64,000 nt of DNA, from the NCBI GenBank assembly GCA_003314535.1, contig POSG01000001.1, positions 62,001 to 126,000 on the forward strand, given 5' to 3'. Each line of letters starts with the position of its first letter. The stretch's first letter is position 1. Below the pieces are notes generated by a model. It made no database searches. It was not told the origin of the DNA and was given only the letters and a program-made list of their open reading frames with translations. Shown here piece by piece: positions 16,629 to 24,919 of the stretch. This stretch comes from Geobacter sp. (GTDB taxonomy: Bacteria; Desulfobacterota; Desulfuromonadia; Geobacterales; Geobacteraceae). Position numbers and translations under genes: made by a program.

Positions 16629-17911
16629 GAGAGTTTCGACACTCCCTCTTCTAGCGTTGCCAGGCCTGCTTCCAACTCTTCCTCCGTTACGTTGAGCGGC
16701 GGTATAAAGCGTATTACATGCCGTTCGGGGCCGCAACCTATCAGGATCAAGCCGCTTGCCAGGCAATGGGCCAGCACCTCTTCGCAGGCGGAGCCATTGG
16801 GGAAGCCGTCACAGGTTACGAACTCTATACCAACCATATAGCCAAAGCCTCGAACCTGTCCCACGAGCGGATGGCCGCCGATCGTACGGGTAAGCCTCTC
16901 CATTAGCGAAGCGCCGCGCGAAAGGGCTGTTCCCAGCAGTTTTTCCTCGGTAATGGTGTCGATCGTCGCGATGGAAGCGGCGCAGGAAACGGGATTGCCG
17001 CCGAATGTGGTGCCGTGGGCGCCGGAAGGCCATTTTTCCATGAGCGCACGCTTAGCCACCACGGCCGACAGCGGGAAACCCGAAGCGATCCCTTTTGCAA
17101 CCGTCATTATGTCCGGAGCCACACCCGCATGGTCGGCTGCGAACCAGCATCCCGTCCGACCCATGCCCGACTGGACTTCATCGAAGATCAACAGTATTCC
17201 GTGACGGTCGCATAGTTTTCTGAGGGCCTTGAGGAAGCCTCTTGGCGCAGGGAAATAGCCGCCTTCGCCCAGGAAGGGCTCGATCAGCACGGCAGCCGTT
17301 TCCTCGGCCGGAATCCGGTGTTTGAGGGTTTCCTCCAGCTCATGGATGCAGCACATGTCGCAATGGCTTGACGTCTGTCGATAGGGGCAGCGGAAACAGT
17401 ACGGGTATGGCACCTGGTAGACGGAAGGCAGCAACGGGTGGTATCGCCTCCGGTACGCCGCAGTACTCGTTGTTACCGATAACGCCCCCAGCGTCCTGCC
17501 ATGAAATGCGCGGGTGAACGATATGATCCCCTGCCTTTCGGTTACATAGCGGGCCAGCTTGATCGCGCCCTCGACCGCCTCCGCGCCCGAGTTGCTGAAA
17601 AAAAGCATGTCGAGACCTTCAGGAGTGATCGAAACCAGTTTTTCCGCAGCGGCAACCGTTGTCTCGTTGTAGTAGATGCCTCCCGTGTGGATCATGCTCT
17701 CCATTTGTTCTTTAGCCGAGGCCACCACGCGCGGGTGGTTATGGCCAATGTTCAGCACTGCCAGACCGGAAGTGAAATCCAGGTATTTTTTCCCATCAGC
17801 GGCATAGACACCGGTTCCATGTCCTCTGGAAACGGCAATGGGGTAATAGAGATGGAGGGCCGGGGTAAAAACCCGCGACGATCTCCTCACCAGTTCATCG
17901 GCATAATTCAT
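16625..17911 (-). CDS. Class III aminotransferase, 4-aminobutyrate/acetylornithine type
   Basis: A 428-residue PLP enzyme. Visible are FSNSGAEAVEGAIKLARY near residue 105, the PLP-aspartate motif LIFDEVQSGMGRTG near 240 and the lysine motif MTVAKGIASGFPLSAV near 270. A four-cysteine insert (CFRCPYRQTSSHCDMCC) near 170 is typical of one branch of GabT-like enzymes and may bind metal. It moves an amino group from an omega-amino acid such as GABA to 2-oxoglutarate, giving a semialdehyde that the aldehyde dehydrogenase upstream in the same direction could oxidise. The true substrate is not visible. Confidence 0.88.
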   Translation of the reverse strand: MNYADELVRRSSRVFTPALHLYYPIAVSRGHGTGVYAADGKKYLDFTSGLAVLNIGHNHPRVVASAKEQMESMIHTGGIYYNETTVAAAEKLVSITPEGLDMLFFSNSGAEAVEGAIKLARYVTERQGIISFTRAFHGRTLGALSVTTSTAAYRRRYHPLLPSVYQVPYPYCFRCPYRQTSSHCDMCCIHELEETLKHRIPAEETAAVLIEPFLGEGGYFPAPRGFLKALRKLCDRHGILLIFDEVQSGMGRTGCWFAADHAGVAPDIMTVAKGIASGFPLSAVVAKRALMEKWPSGAHGTTFGGNPVSCAASIATIDTITEEKLLGTALSRGASLMERLTRTIGGHPLVGQVRGFGYMVGIEFVTCDGFPNGSACEEVLAHCLASGLILIGCGPERHVIRFIPPLNVTEEELEAGLATLEEGVSKLS

Positions 17912-18013
17912 TCAATCGCCCCCTGAAGATTATTGAAGTTACCTAAGGCAGGGTTAGTTCCAAGACGTAAACATAGTGCCCGCCCGGAAAGTCCTTATTT
18001 CCAAATATGATGC

Positions 18014-18031
18014 AGTTTCCAGATGGAAACT
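18014..18031. repeat. 18-bp palindrome matching the joined ends of the 143-bp element
   Basis: agtttcca (18014-18021), two bases, tggaaact (18024-18031). These arms equal the two terminal 8-mers of the palindrome at 7334-7476, and the flanks also agree (atgc before, aa after, when that element is read on its minus strand). It overlaps the last two bases of the aldehyde dehydrogenase gene's stop codon. It could be a short 3' hairpin, or a deletion product of the larger element. Confidence 0.65.
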
Positions 18032-19517
18032 AATCGATCTGAGCTTTCTGCAGCTTACCGCTGAAATCGCGATAGATGACTTTCATCCTGCTGTAAAACT
18101 CCAGTGCGCCTCCCCTTCCGCCGGCTTCCGGATGGCCGGAGCCAGAATGCTTCCAACCTCCGAATGGAAGCTGAATCTCGGCGCCGATTGTCGATGCATT
18201 GATGTATACCAGTCCTGTCCGGAGATCCCGCTCGGCCATCGCCGTTGTATTCACATTTTTGCTATAAATTGAGGAGGATAGCCCAAACCGCACATCATTG
18301 GCAATCGCTATAGCCTCCTCAATTCCAGAACAACGTATCACCGACACCACGGGGCCGAAGATCTCCTCCTGCGCGATCCGCATAGCAGGCGCGACATCAT
18401 CAAATACTGTTGGTTCAATGAAATATCCTCGCGCCAGCGCTCCGTCCTCTGCCCTCTTCCCGCCCAGGGCCAGGCTCGCGCCTTCGTCTACTCCCACTCT
18501 CAAATAATCCAGCACTCTCTTCATCTGTTGTTCATTGACGACGGGACCCACATCGGTGCTCTTGCTGAGGCCGTCACCGAGACGAAGCCGGCCTGCAGCA
18601 CCGAGCAGCCTGTCGAGGAACTGGTCGTGTATCCTTTCGTGCACGACGACCCTGCTAGCTGCCGTGCAGCGCTGGCCGCTGGTTCCGAACCCCCCCCAGA
18701 GGACACCCTCCAGGGCCAGGCTCAGGTCGGCATCGTCCATGATTATTATCGCGTTCTTCCCCCCCATCTCCGTGGCGACGGGGCGATGTATCCGTCCGAG
18801 TTTCGATTCCAGGCGTTCGCCCGCCGCACATGACCCGGTAAACGACACCGCATCGACTTCCGGATGGGTCGCGAGATACTCTCCCACATCCTCTCCGGGG
18901 CCATGGATCAGGTTCACTACTCCAGGCGGTATCCCGGCCTCGACGAGCGCCTCCACGAGCATCGCGGCACACGCGGGGGTGCAGGAAGATGGTTTGAGCA
19001 CTACGGTATTGCCGCAAATGAGAGCAGGGAAAATCTTCCATGCCGGTATGGCCGTCGGGAAATTCCAGGGCGTGATCAGCGCCATCACTCCATGGGGTTC
19101 GCGGACGCTCTTGCAATCCTTGTCAGGCAATTCGGAAGGGACAGTCTCCCCGCAGAGCCGCCTCCCCTCACCTGCCATGTAAAACGCCATGTCGATCGCT
19201 TCCTGCACGTCGCCCATTCCCTCAGGAAGAACCTTTCCCATCTCTCTTGTCACCATTTGACCCATGACATCCTTGCGACGTAGAAGTATCTCTCCGGCCC
19301 GGAAAAGCAACTCGCCGCGTTTTGGAGCAGGCATGAGCCTCCATCCGGGGAATGCGTTGCGGGCAGCCTCGACGGCGCAGTCCACATCCTCGCGACCGGA
19401 CAGGGTAACCCTGGCCACTACTTCCTGCACATCGGCCGGGTTCCGTCTCTCGAACATTTCCCCTGTTCCTGCGTCTTTCCATGCGCCACCAATAAGGTTA
19501 CACACCTTTACGCTCAT
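18030..19517 (-). CDS. NAD(P)-dependent aldehyde dehydrogenase
   Basis: A 495-residue ALDH superfamily enzyme with the full set of motifs: MALITPWNFPTAIPAWKIFPALI near residue 145, FTGSCAAGERL near 225, the general-base region EMGGKNAIII near 250, the catalytic cysteine in GQRCTAASR near 284, and EEIFGPVVSVIR near 385. It oxidises an aldehyde or semialdehyde to the acid. With the class III aminotransferase downstream it makes a plausible omega-amino acid degradation pair (GabT/GabD-like). It is also similar to piperideine-carboxylate and other semialdehyde dehydrogenases, so the substrate is left open. Confidence 0.9.
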   Translation of the reverse strand: MSVKVCNLIGGAWKDAGTGEMFERRNPADVQEVVARVTLSGREDVDCAVEAARNAFPGWRLMPAPKRGELLFRAGEILLRRKDVMGQMVTREMGKVLPEGMGDVQEAIDMAFYMAGEGRRLCGETVPSELPDKDCKSVREPHGVMALITPWNFPTAIPAWKIFPALICGNTVVLKPSSCTPACAAMLVEALVEAGIPPGVVNLIHGPGEDVGEYLATHPEVDAVSFTGSCAAGERLESKLGRIHRPVATEMGGKNAIIIMDDADLSLALEGVLWGGFGTSGQRCTAASRVVVHERIHDQFLDRLLGAAGRLRLGDGLSKSTDVGPVVNEQQMKRVLDYLRVGVDEGASLALGGKRAEDGALARGYFIEPTVFDDVAPAMRIAQEEIFGPVVSVIRCSGIEEAIAIANDVRFGLSSSIYSKNVNTTAMAERDLRTGLVYINASTIGAEIQLPFGGWKHSGSGHPEAGGRGGALEFYSRMKVIYRDFSGKLQKAQID

Positions 19518-19625
19518 ATGTCACCCCCACGTACTCATTGTTTCAGTTTAAATAGTACCAGACACACACAACCTGGCAATGAAAGATGCAGTGCAGCCAA
19601 TCGATAGGAAACCGGCTAAAACACC

Positions 19626-19654
19626 TTGCATTTTTTGTCAAATCCTACTATATA
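19626..19654 (+). promoter_or_regulatory. Probable sigma70-type promoter of infA
   Basis: TTGCAT (19626-19631), 17 bases, TATATA (19649-19654), about 55 bases upstream of the infA start. Both boxes match consensus at four or more positions. The surrounding 60 bases are markedly AT-rich compared with the coding sequence, as expected for a promoter. Confidence 0.55.
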
Positions 19655-19709
19655 CTGGAAGATAAACATGCGCCCAATGCGCCCAAAAACACTAAGTTCA
19701 GGAGTTTTC

Positions 19710-19928
19710 ATGAAGAAAGAGGAAGCAATCGAAGTAGAAGGGACAGTGGTGGAACCTCTGCCCAATGCCATGTTTCGGGTCAAACTGGAAAACGACCACA
19801 TGGTCCTGGCCCACATTTCCGGAAAAATGCGGAAGTTTTTCATAAAAATCCTCCCAGGCGACAAGGTTACCGTGGAACTGTCTCCCTATGACCTCTCAAG
19901 GGGACGCATCACCTACCGTTCGAAATAG
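19710..19928 (+). CDS. infA: Translation initiation factor IF-1
   Basis: A 72-residue S1/OB-fold protein almost identical to the family consensus: [20 protein letters not shown] at the start and [20 protein letters not shown] near the end. It binds the 30S A site and assists IF-2 and IF-3 in start-codon selection. The chosen ATG has CAGGAG 6 bases upstream; longer in-frame starts have no binding site. It stands alone on the plus strand, divergent from the aldehyde dehydrogenase, and lies upstream of the EF-P gene, so translation factors cluster here. Confidence 0.97.
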   Translation: MKKEEAIEVEGTVVEPLPNAMFRVKLENDHMVLAHISGKMRKFFIKILPGDKVTVELSPYDLSRGRITYRSK

Positions 19929-20313
19929 CCCGTCACGCCTTCCGGAATCTATCAGCCCCAGCTCCCTGCCAGTCTGTCACCCGCTGAAAGAATACCAAAG
20001 CCTGCTGAACGTCCGTAGGTCTTCATCTGCAAGAACATATTCCCCGGGTTCAGAATACCGCGCTATGCCCCGGGCTCGGGCAAATCATCATCTGGTAGAG
20101 CATGTGCTTCTGAATGCATCCAAAAAGGCGGGCAGCAGGCAGGGCATTGCATTTTTCTCTTAACAAAAAGCCAGCCTTCGGGTTATAAATAAAAGTTCGA
20201 TTAAAATTGACGTCAAGCGCTCCCGGTTTGCCGCGGCTGAGACTCCCTGCGGCCGCCGCCGATTGCGGGCCACGCGTAACAGCGTCGAAATCCATTTAAA
20301 AGGAACCATTCTC
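19929..20313. other. 385-base spacer between infA and efp
   Basis: No gene is supported. A stretch at about 20090-20130 has weak resemblance to a tRNA D-arm and anticodon arm, but no acceptor or T-arm could be folded. The last 150 bases change from AT-rich (ataaataaaagttcgattaa) to strongly GC-rich and presumably hold the efp promoter and leader; TTGACG near 20209 has no convincing -10 partner. Confidence 0.45.
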
Positions 20314-20877
20314 ATGTACACAGTTGCTGATTTGCGCAAGGGTCTAAAGATCACCCTCGACGGTGATCCATACATCGTCACGTTTTTCGAATTTTCCAAA
20401 CCCGGCAAAGGGCAAGCCCTATATCGCACCAAGATGAAAAACATGATCAACGGGACCACGCTCGACAGGACCTATCGCTCCGGCGAAACATTCGAACCCG
20501 CTCACCTTGAAGAAAGAACCATGCAGTACCTCTACAAGGAAGACACCAATTACACTTTCATGGACAACCAGAGCTACGAGCAGATCTCCATCAGCGAAGA
20601 CTCCATCGGAGATGCGAAGAACTTCCTCATAGACAACCTGGAAGTTGAAGTTCTCATGTTCAGGGAAAAGCCGATCGGCATCACCACCCCCAACTTCGTC
20701 AACCTGCGCGTCACCAAGACCGACCCCTGGATCAAGGGCGACACCACCGGCAGCGATTCCAAGCCCGCGACCGTGGAAACAGGCTACGTCCTTCGCGTGC
20801 CCCCTTTCATCGAAGAAGGCGAATTGATTACCATCGACACCCGCACCGGCGATTACTCGACGAGGGTCAAGGAATAG
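20314..20877 (+). CDS. efp: Translation elongation factor P
   Basis: A 187-residue EF-P: KOW-like N-domain, OB domain, and C-terminal domain ending GDYSTRVKE. It binds between the P and E sites and rescues ribosomes stalled on polyproline. The loop tip SKPGKGQA carries Lys32, equivalent to Lys34 of E. coli EF-P, the residue that receives beta-lysine. The enzymes for that, EpmA and EpmB, are encoded immediately downstream, so this EF-P is most likely beta-lysylated rather than rhamnosylated. The ATG has AAAGGA 8 bases upstream; an upstream in-frame start at 20263 lacks one. Confidence 0.96.
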   Translation: MYTVADLRKGLKITLDGDPYIVTFFEFSKPGKGQALYRTKMKNMINGTTLDRTYRSGETFEPAHLEERTMQYLYKEDTNYTFMDNQSYEQISISEDSIGDAKNFLIDNLEVEVLMFREKPIGITTPNFVNLRVTKTDPWIKGDTTGSDSKPATVETGYVLRVPPFIEEGELITIDTRTGDYSTRVKE

Positions 20878-20881
20878 CGAC

Positions 20882-21805
20882 GTGCAGCACACCCTGTTCC
20901 CGGCAGCCCGGCAGCGCAACCTCCGCTCCCGGGCGCTGATTCTCTCTGCAGTGCGCGGTTTTTTTTGCAGCCAGGACTTCCTGGAAGTCGACACTCCCCA
21001 CCGCATACCCGCACCAATCCCGGAATGCCACATCGATCTCGTGCATTCAGGGTCGTGGTTCCTCCATCCTTCCCCTGAAATCTGCATGAAAAGAATGCTT
21101 TCGGCCGGATTCGAACGGATTTACCAGATATGCCACTGCTGGAGAGATGGCGAGCGGGGACGGTTGCACCTGCCGGAATTCACCATGCTGGAGTGGTACC
21201 GCACTCAGGCAGACTACACCTCCCTGATGGATGACTGCAAAGGCCTGATAACAACCGCGGCTGAAGCTGTGGGAATTAATGGAAAGCTGGTACGAAACGG
21301 GAACAGGATAAGCCTCGATGGCCCATGGGAAAAACTCAGCGTCCGCGAGGCATTTGTGCGTTATGGCGGGATTGAAGCTGAAGAGGCGCTTGACCGTGAC
21401 CTGTTCGACGAAATCATGGTAAGGGACATCGAACCCAGACTCGGGGTGGAAAGGCCTACCTTCCTTGTGGAATACCCCGCGGAAAGAGGCTCGCTGGCTC
21501 GCCTGAAGCCCGGAGATCCCGACGTTGCCGAACGTTTCGAGCTCTATATAGCAGGTTTGGAGCTTGCCAACGCCTTCTCCGAACTGTGTGATCCCGTTGA
21601 GCAACGGGAAAGATTCGGCAAAGAGCTGGTCAACCGCGCCGGCCTGGGGAAAACCGCGCATCCCCTGCCGGAGAAATTCCTCCGGGACCTGGCGGGAATG
21701 CCTCCCTCGGCCGGAATTGCACTGGGCCTTGACCGGCTCGTCATGCTGCTGCTTGATGCAGCATCGATCGACGAAGTCGTGTCCTTCACTCCCGAAGAAC
21801 TGTGA
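20882..21805 (+). CDS. epmA: EF-P lysyltransferase EpmA (GenX/PoxA)
   Basis: A 307-residue class II lysyl-tRNA-synthetase-like protein without an anticodon-binding domain, the defining feature of EpmA. Motif 2 is seen as YQICHCWRDGERGRLHLPEF near residue 80 and motif 3 as GIALGLDRLVMLLLDAASID near 280. It activates (R)-beta-lysine as the adenylate and transfers it to the EF-P lysine. It starts with GTG four bases after efp, preceded by AAGGAA, so the two are co-transcribed. Convergent epmB, which makes the beta-lysine, ends 30 bases away. Confidence 0.94.
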   Translation: MQHTLFPAARQRNLRSRALILSAVRGFFCSQDFLEVDTPHRIPAPIPECHIDLVHSGSWFLHPSPEICMKRMLSAGFERIYQICHCWRDGERGRLHLPEFTMLEWYRTQADYTSLMDDCKGLITTAAEAVGINGKLVRNGNRISLDGPWEKLSVREAFVRYGGIEAEEALDRDLFDEIMVRDIEPRLGVERPTFLVEYPAERGSLARLKPGDPDVAERFELYIAGLELANAFSELCDPVEQRERFGKELVNRAGLGKTAHPLPEKFLRDLAGMPPSAGIALGLDRLVMLLLDAASIDEVVSFTPEEL

Positions 21806-21835
21806 CAGGAAAGTAAACTTCTTCCCCTTCCAGTC

Positions 21836-22870
21836 TCAATAGGGATACTCTATTGTCTCACCCCGGTAGTTCCTCAGGATCAGACGGTCTCCCTCAAACC
21901 TGGCCGATTCGGGAAGTATCGGAATCTTGCCTTTTCCGCCAGGTGCGTCTATTACGTAATAAGGGGTGGCCAATCCCGATGTGTGCCCCCTCAGCCCCTC
22001 CATGATGGCGATCCCCTTGCGGACATCGGTCCTGAAATGCCCGGTCCCCCTTACCAGGTCCAAGTGATGCAGATAGTAGGGCCGTACCCGGATGGCAAGC
22101 AGCTTCTGCATGAGACGCTTCATTGTCTGGGGATCATCATTGACACCCTTCAGGAGCACGGTCTGGTTGCCCAGCTGGATGCCCGCATCGGCAAGCTTCC
22201 CGCAGGCTTCGGAAGATTGATGCGAAATCTCCAGGGGATGATTGAAGTGGGTGTTGACATAGAGGGGGTGAAAGCGCTTGAGCACCCGGCAAAGCCTGGA
22301 AGTGACCCTTTCGGGGAGCGTCACCGGGACCCTGGTCCCCAGGCGGATGATCTCAACGTGGGGTATATTTCGAATTGCACGCAGGATGCTCTCCAGCTCG
22401 TCATCGTTGAGAAGCAGGGGATCCCCGCCGGAAAGGATTACATCGCGTATTTCAGGGTGCCCGGCAATATAGTCGAAAGCATCGTCAAGCCCTTCCCTTC
22501 CCCATTCTTCGGCCCCGCAGCCCACCTTTCTCTTCCTCATGCAGAACCGGCAGTAAACTGCGCAACGGGATGACGCAAGGATCACGACTCTGTCGGGATA
22601 GCGGTGTATCAGGCGGGGAACTGGGCTCAGAGCTTCCTCGTTCAATGGATCGGAGCTCAGCCCGTCAACGATCAGTTCGCGGGGATCGGCAACGCATTGC
22701 AGCCAGACCGGGTCACCCGGCTCGTGTATAAGGCCCAGATAGTGCCGGGATATCCTCATGGGATATCTTGCCACGACCTCCCTGAGCGCATCCGTATCGC
22801 AGGGGAAATAGCCGGCCAGTTCGTCCGGGTCGGTAATGCTGTCAGCGAGACTTGCCTGCCAATTTTCCAT
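21836..22870 (-). CDS. epmB: EF-P (R)-beta-lysine synthase EpmB, lysine 2,3-aminomutase family
   Basis: A 344-residue radical SAM enzyme. The cluster motif is CAVYCRFCMRKRK near residue 108, followed by VILSGGDPLLLNDDEL and the PLP-site region LYVNTHFNHPLEI near 210. Bacterial lysine 2,3-aminomutases are longer; this short form with efp and epmA next door is typical of EpmB, which isomerises (S)-lysine to (R)-beta-lysine. It is convergent to epmA and follows the thioesterase gene by two bases, so its message comes from the opposite side of the cluster. Confidence 0.93.
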   Translation of the reverse strand: MENWQASLADSITDPDELAGYFPCDTDALREVVARYPMRISRHYLGLIHEPGDPVWLQCVADPRELIVDGLSSDPLNEEALSPVPRLIHRYPDRVVILASSRCAVYCRFCMRKRKVGCGAEEWGREGLDDAFDYIAGHPEIRDVILSGGDPLLLNDDELESILRAIRNIPHVEIIRLGTRVPVTLPERVTSRLCRVLKRFHPLYVNTHFNHPLEISHQSSEACGKLADAGIQLGNQTVLLKGVNDDPQTMKRLMQKLLAIRVRPYYLHHLDLVRGTGHFRTDVRKGIAIMEGLRGHTSGLATPYYVIDAPGGKGKIPILPESARFEGDRLILRNYRGETIEYPY

Positions 22871-22872
22871 AA

Positions 22873-23637
22873 CTAGAAATCCTTGGGTTCAGCACAGGAA
22901 ACAGACCGCCAGCTGGTTCTGAGCCTGGTCAGTTCCCTCCCGTCAGCCTCCCTTGCCAGCAGGTGGATAAAGACTCCTGGACCGGCATTTTCGACGCGAG
23001 AGATTATACTGTCGCCCGACACCGCTTCATTAATGTATGCGATCTCGATCTCATAAAGGCAGCATTCCCGCAATACCTGCTCCGGAACTGTTTCCAGAGC
23101 CCATTCTGCATAGATGGCATGGTTCACGTGCCGGTTCATGTCGAGATCAGCCGTCCTGGCTCTGAAGGAGTGCTCTGAGCTCCATGAGCCAAGACGGGGA
23201 AGTTTGGGGAAATCGTCTTCCATGGCGCGATTCCGCAGTAAAGGAAGCTCGGGAAGGAAGTCACCGATCCTTGCAGGGCGTTTTGTCCGCAGGTTCAAAA
23301 GGACCCAGGAACTGGTGGCGCAACCTATATGGCAACCGTCTTCGCCGGCAATGTGGAACTCTCTGTACGCATATATCCCATCCACCAGAGATCTCCAAGT
23401 CTTCACCTGCAGCTCATCATCCACTGCAGGATAACGATCGATCCTTACATGGTAGCGCGAAAGCAACCAGGTGGCATTCCTGGCCCTGAGATCCTTCAGT
23501 GAGAACCCCAACAGGTCTGCATGGCCCGACGCAGCGTCCTGGAGGTAGTTCAGCAGTGCGACAGGTTTGACCAGACCACGGAAATCAGCCTCATACGAGC
23601 GGATCCTGTAGGCTCTCGAGTATATATCCCTCATCAT
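22873..23637 (-). CDS. Acyl-ACP thioesterase (FatA/FatB family)
   Basis: A 254-residue double hot-dog protein. The first half has MNYLQDAASGHADLLGFS-type sequence (LLNYLQDAASGHADLLGFS near residue 30) and WLLSRYHVRIDRYP. The second half has RTADLDMNRHVNHAIYAEWALE near 165, the conserved N-x-H region of acyl-ACP thioesterases. It hydrolyses acyl-ACP to release free fatty acid in the cytosol. It is packed 2 bases before epmB and 56 bases after the SEC-C gene. Chain-length preference cannot be read here. Confidence 0.85.
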   Translation of the reverse strand: MMRDIYSRAYRIRSYEADFRGLVKPVALLNYLQDAASGHADLLGFSLKDLRARNATWLLSRYHVRIDRYPAVDDELQVKTWRSLVDGIYAYREFHIAGEDGCHIGCATSSWVLLNLRTKRPARIGDFLPELPLLRNRAMEDDFPKLPRLGSWSSEHSFRARTADLDMNRHVNHAIYAEWALETVPEQVLRECCLYEIEIAYINEAVSGDSIISRVENAGPGVFIHLLAREADGRELTRLRTSWRSVSCAEPKDF

Positions 23638-23693
23638 ATCGGCAATCGTTTCCCCAGCTGGTTTGCAGGAATTCCCCGGTTTTGGACGGCATT

Positions 23694-24707
23694 TCAGCAG
23701 GCTTGCGGATCAAGCCCCAATCGTTCCCATAGTGTATGGAAGGGGAAGCTTTCGCCACCTTGGCTCCTGACACGCTCCTGATCGCTCAGTTCGGCGCTTT
23801 TGAGAATTTCAACCACCGCACGGCGGCCGGCAGCAGTTTTGACGGCTTCCCCCGGGGATTTCCCGTCGAGTGCGGCCAGCGGCCCATTGATCCAGGTTTC
23901 CGCATCATTGAGATTTTCGGTGGAACAGGCTGTTTCCGGCCCCGAATCCTCTTGTTCAGGAGGAGATGAATCCCTGAGCAGGCTTCGCAGCCAGTCGGTG
24001 ATGATTACGGAGGCGCACTTTTCGCGGAACAGATCGGATCCATGTTCTTCTCCTCTCGTCCGTCTGCGTATCCTGGCCACACTCTCGGCAGCAACATCCC
24101 GGTCAAGCGGATAAAGTGCACCGGACAACACATTCTGATCACCTTGAGCGAGCACCCTGGCGCCGATCACCTGCCAGCGCAAAAACGATCTTGACGCAAC
24201 CCTGTCGCTGACCCAGAGGTGATCACCGGCAGGATCCAGCATATCGGAAAGCAGCATGCCCACGCCCTCTTCCACGCGGCGAACCTCATACAGCTTAAGG
24301 GCATGGTCTGCCAGGCGCTCCAGCCACTGGCGCCCACCTGCGGCAAGCGGCGGACCTGCAGGGTTCTGGAACAACCGCCTTACAGGTGTGAGGTCGTCGC
24401 CTATCCTGAGTACCGCATCGGTCAACAGCCATTCACCGACATTGACACTCAAGAACTCCTGTTCCCTTGTCCCAAGGCCGTCCAGCAGAGCCCGTTCCTG
24501 CTTTTTCAATCCTCCGTAATACCGCTCCTCGACCGCTTCCCGCACCTGATCCGGGAATTGCGCTGCAAGCCAATCAAGCGCTGCCGGCGCCGTTTGCGCA
24601 GCATCACGTACCCTCGATGCGGCCGCCTGGTCCTTTTCCAGGCAGCATTTCTTGTACTTTTTGCCGCTGCCGCATGGACACGGCTCATTTCTCCCTGTTT
24701 TCTGCAA
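23694..24707 (-). CDS. SEC-C motif protein of unknown function
   Basis: A 337-residue protein whose first 25 residues are a SEC-C zinc motif (NEPCPCGSGKKYKKCC), the element that lets SecA and other proteins bind zinc and often ribosomes or SecB. The rest is helical and acidic with no catalytic motif that I can name; a Trp/Arg-rich region (VSDRVASRSFLRWQVIGARV) lies near residue 175. The SEC-C at the N-terminus rather than the end is common in stand-alone SEC-C proteins. It could assist protein targeting or quality control; this is only an inference from the motif. Confidence 0.8.
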   Translation of the reverse strand: MQKTGRNEPCPCGSGKKYKKCCLEKDQAAASRVRDAAQTAPAALDWLAAQFPDQVREAVEERYYGGLKKQERALLDGLGTREQEFLSVNVGEWLLTDAVLRIGDDLTPVRRLFQNPAGPPLAAGGRQWLERLADHALKLYEVRRVEEGVGMLLSDMLDPAGDHLWVSDRVASRSFLRWQVIGARVLAQGDQNVLSGALYPLDRDVAAESVARIRRRTRGEEHGSDLFREKCASVIITDWLRSLLRDSSPPEQEDSGPETACSTENLNDAETWINGPLAALDGKSPGEAVKTAAGRRAVVEILKSAELSDQERVRSQGGESFPFHTLWERLGLDPQAC

Positions 24708-24853
24708 CGTTTACTGACCCTCCCCCAATGGCATGACGCCAGGCATTTTCAGGAACTATCGCCCTGCATAACCTCTTCTTTTTATCAGGAACGTTGATTT
24801 TTTTCTATGAAAATCTGCCCGCGGGATGTCGTATGCCACATGTTTGACAAGTA

Positions 24854-24884
24854 TTGAAGCCATTTCCGCAGGAAATGGTACAAT
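24854..24884 (+). promoter_or_regulatory. Promoter with a 19-bp spacer that is itself a palindrome
   Basis: TTGAAG (24854-24859) and TACAAT (24879-24884) are 19 bases apart, and the spacer is exactly the palindrome ccatttcc gca ggaaatgg (24860-24878). Overlong spacers filled by a dyad are the hallmark of promoters controlled by MerR-family activators. The kinase gene start is 36 bases downstream. No merR-type gene is visible in the window. Confidence 0.5.
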
Positions 24885-24919
24885 GTCATCATGTTTTTAA
24901 TATTCCGGAGGATTGTCAA

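Noticed and set aside
20085-20135. tRNA-like stretch (ggtagagcat, then ttctgaa as an anticodon loop)
   Set aside because: The anticodon stem does not pair, and no acceptor stem or T-arm with GTTCGA could be found around it.
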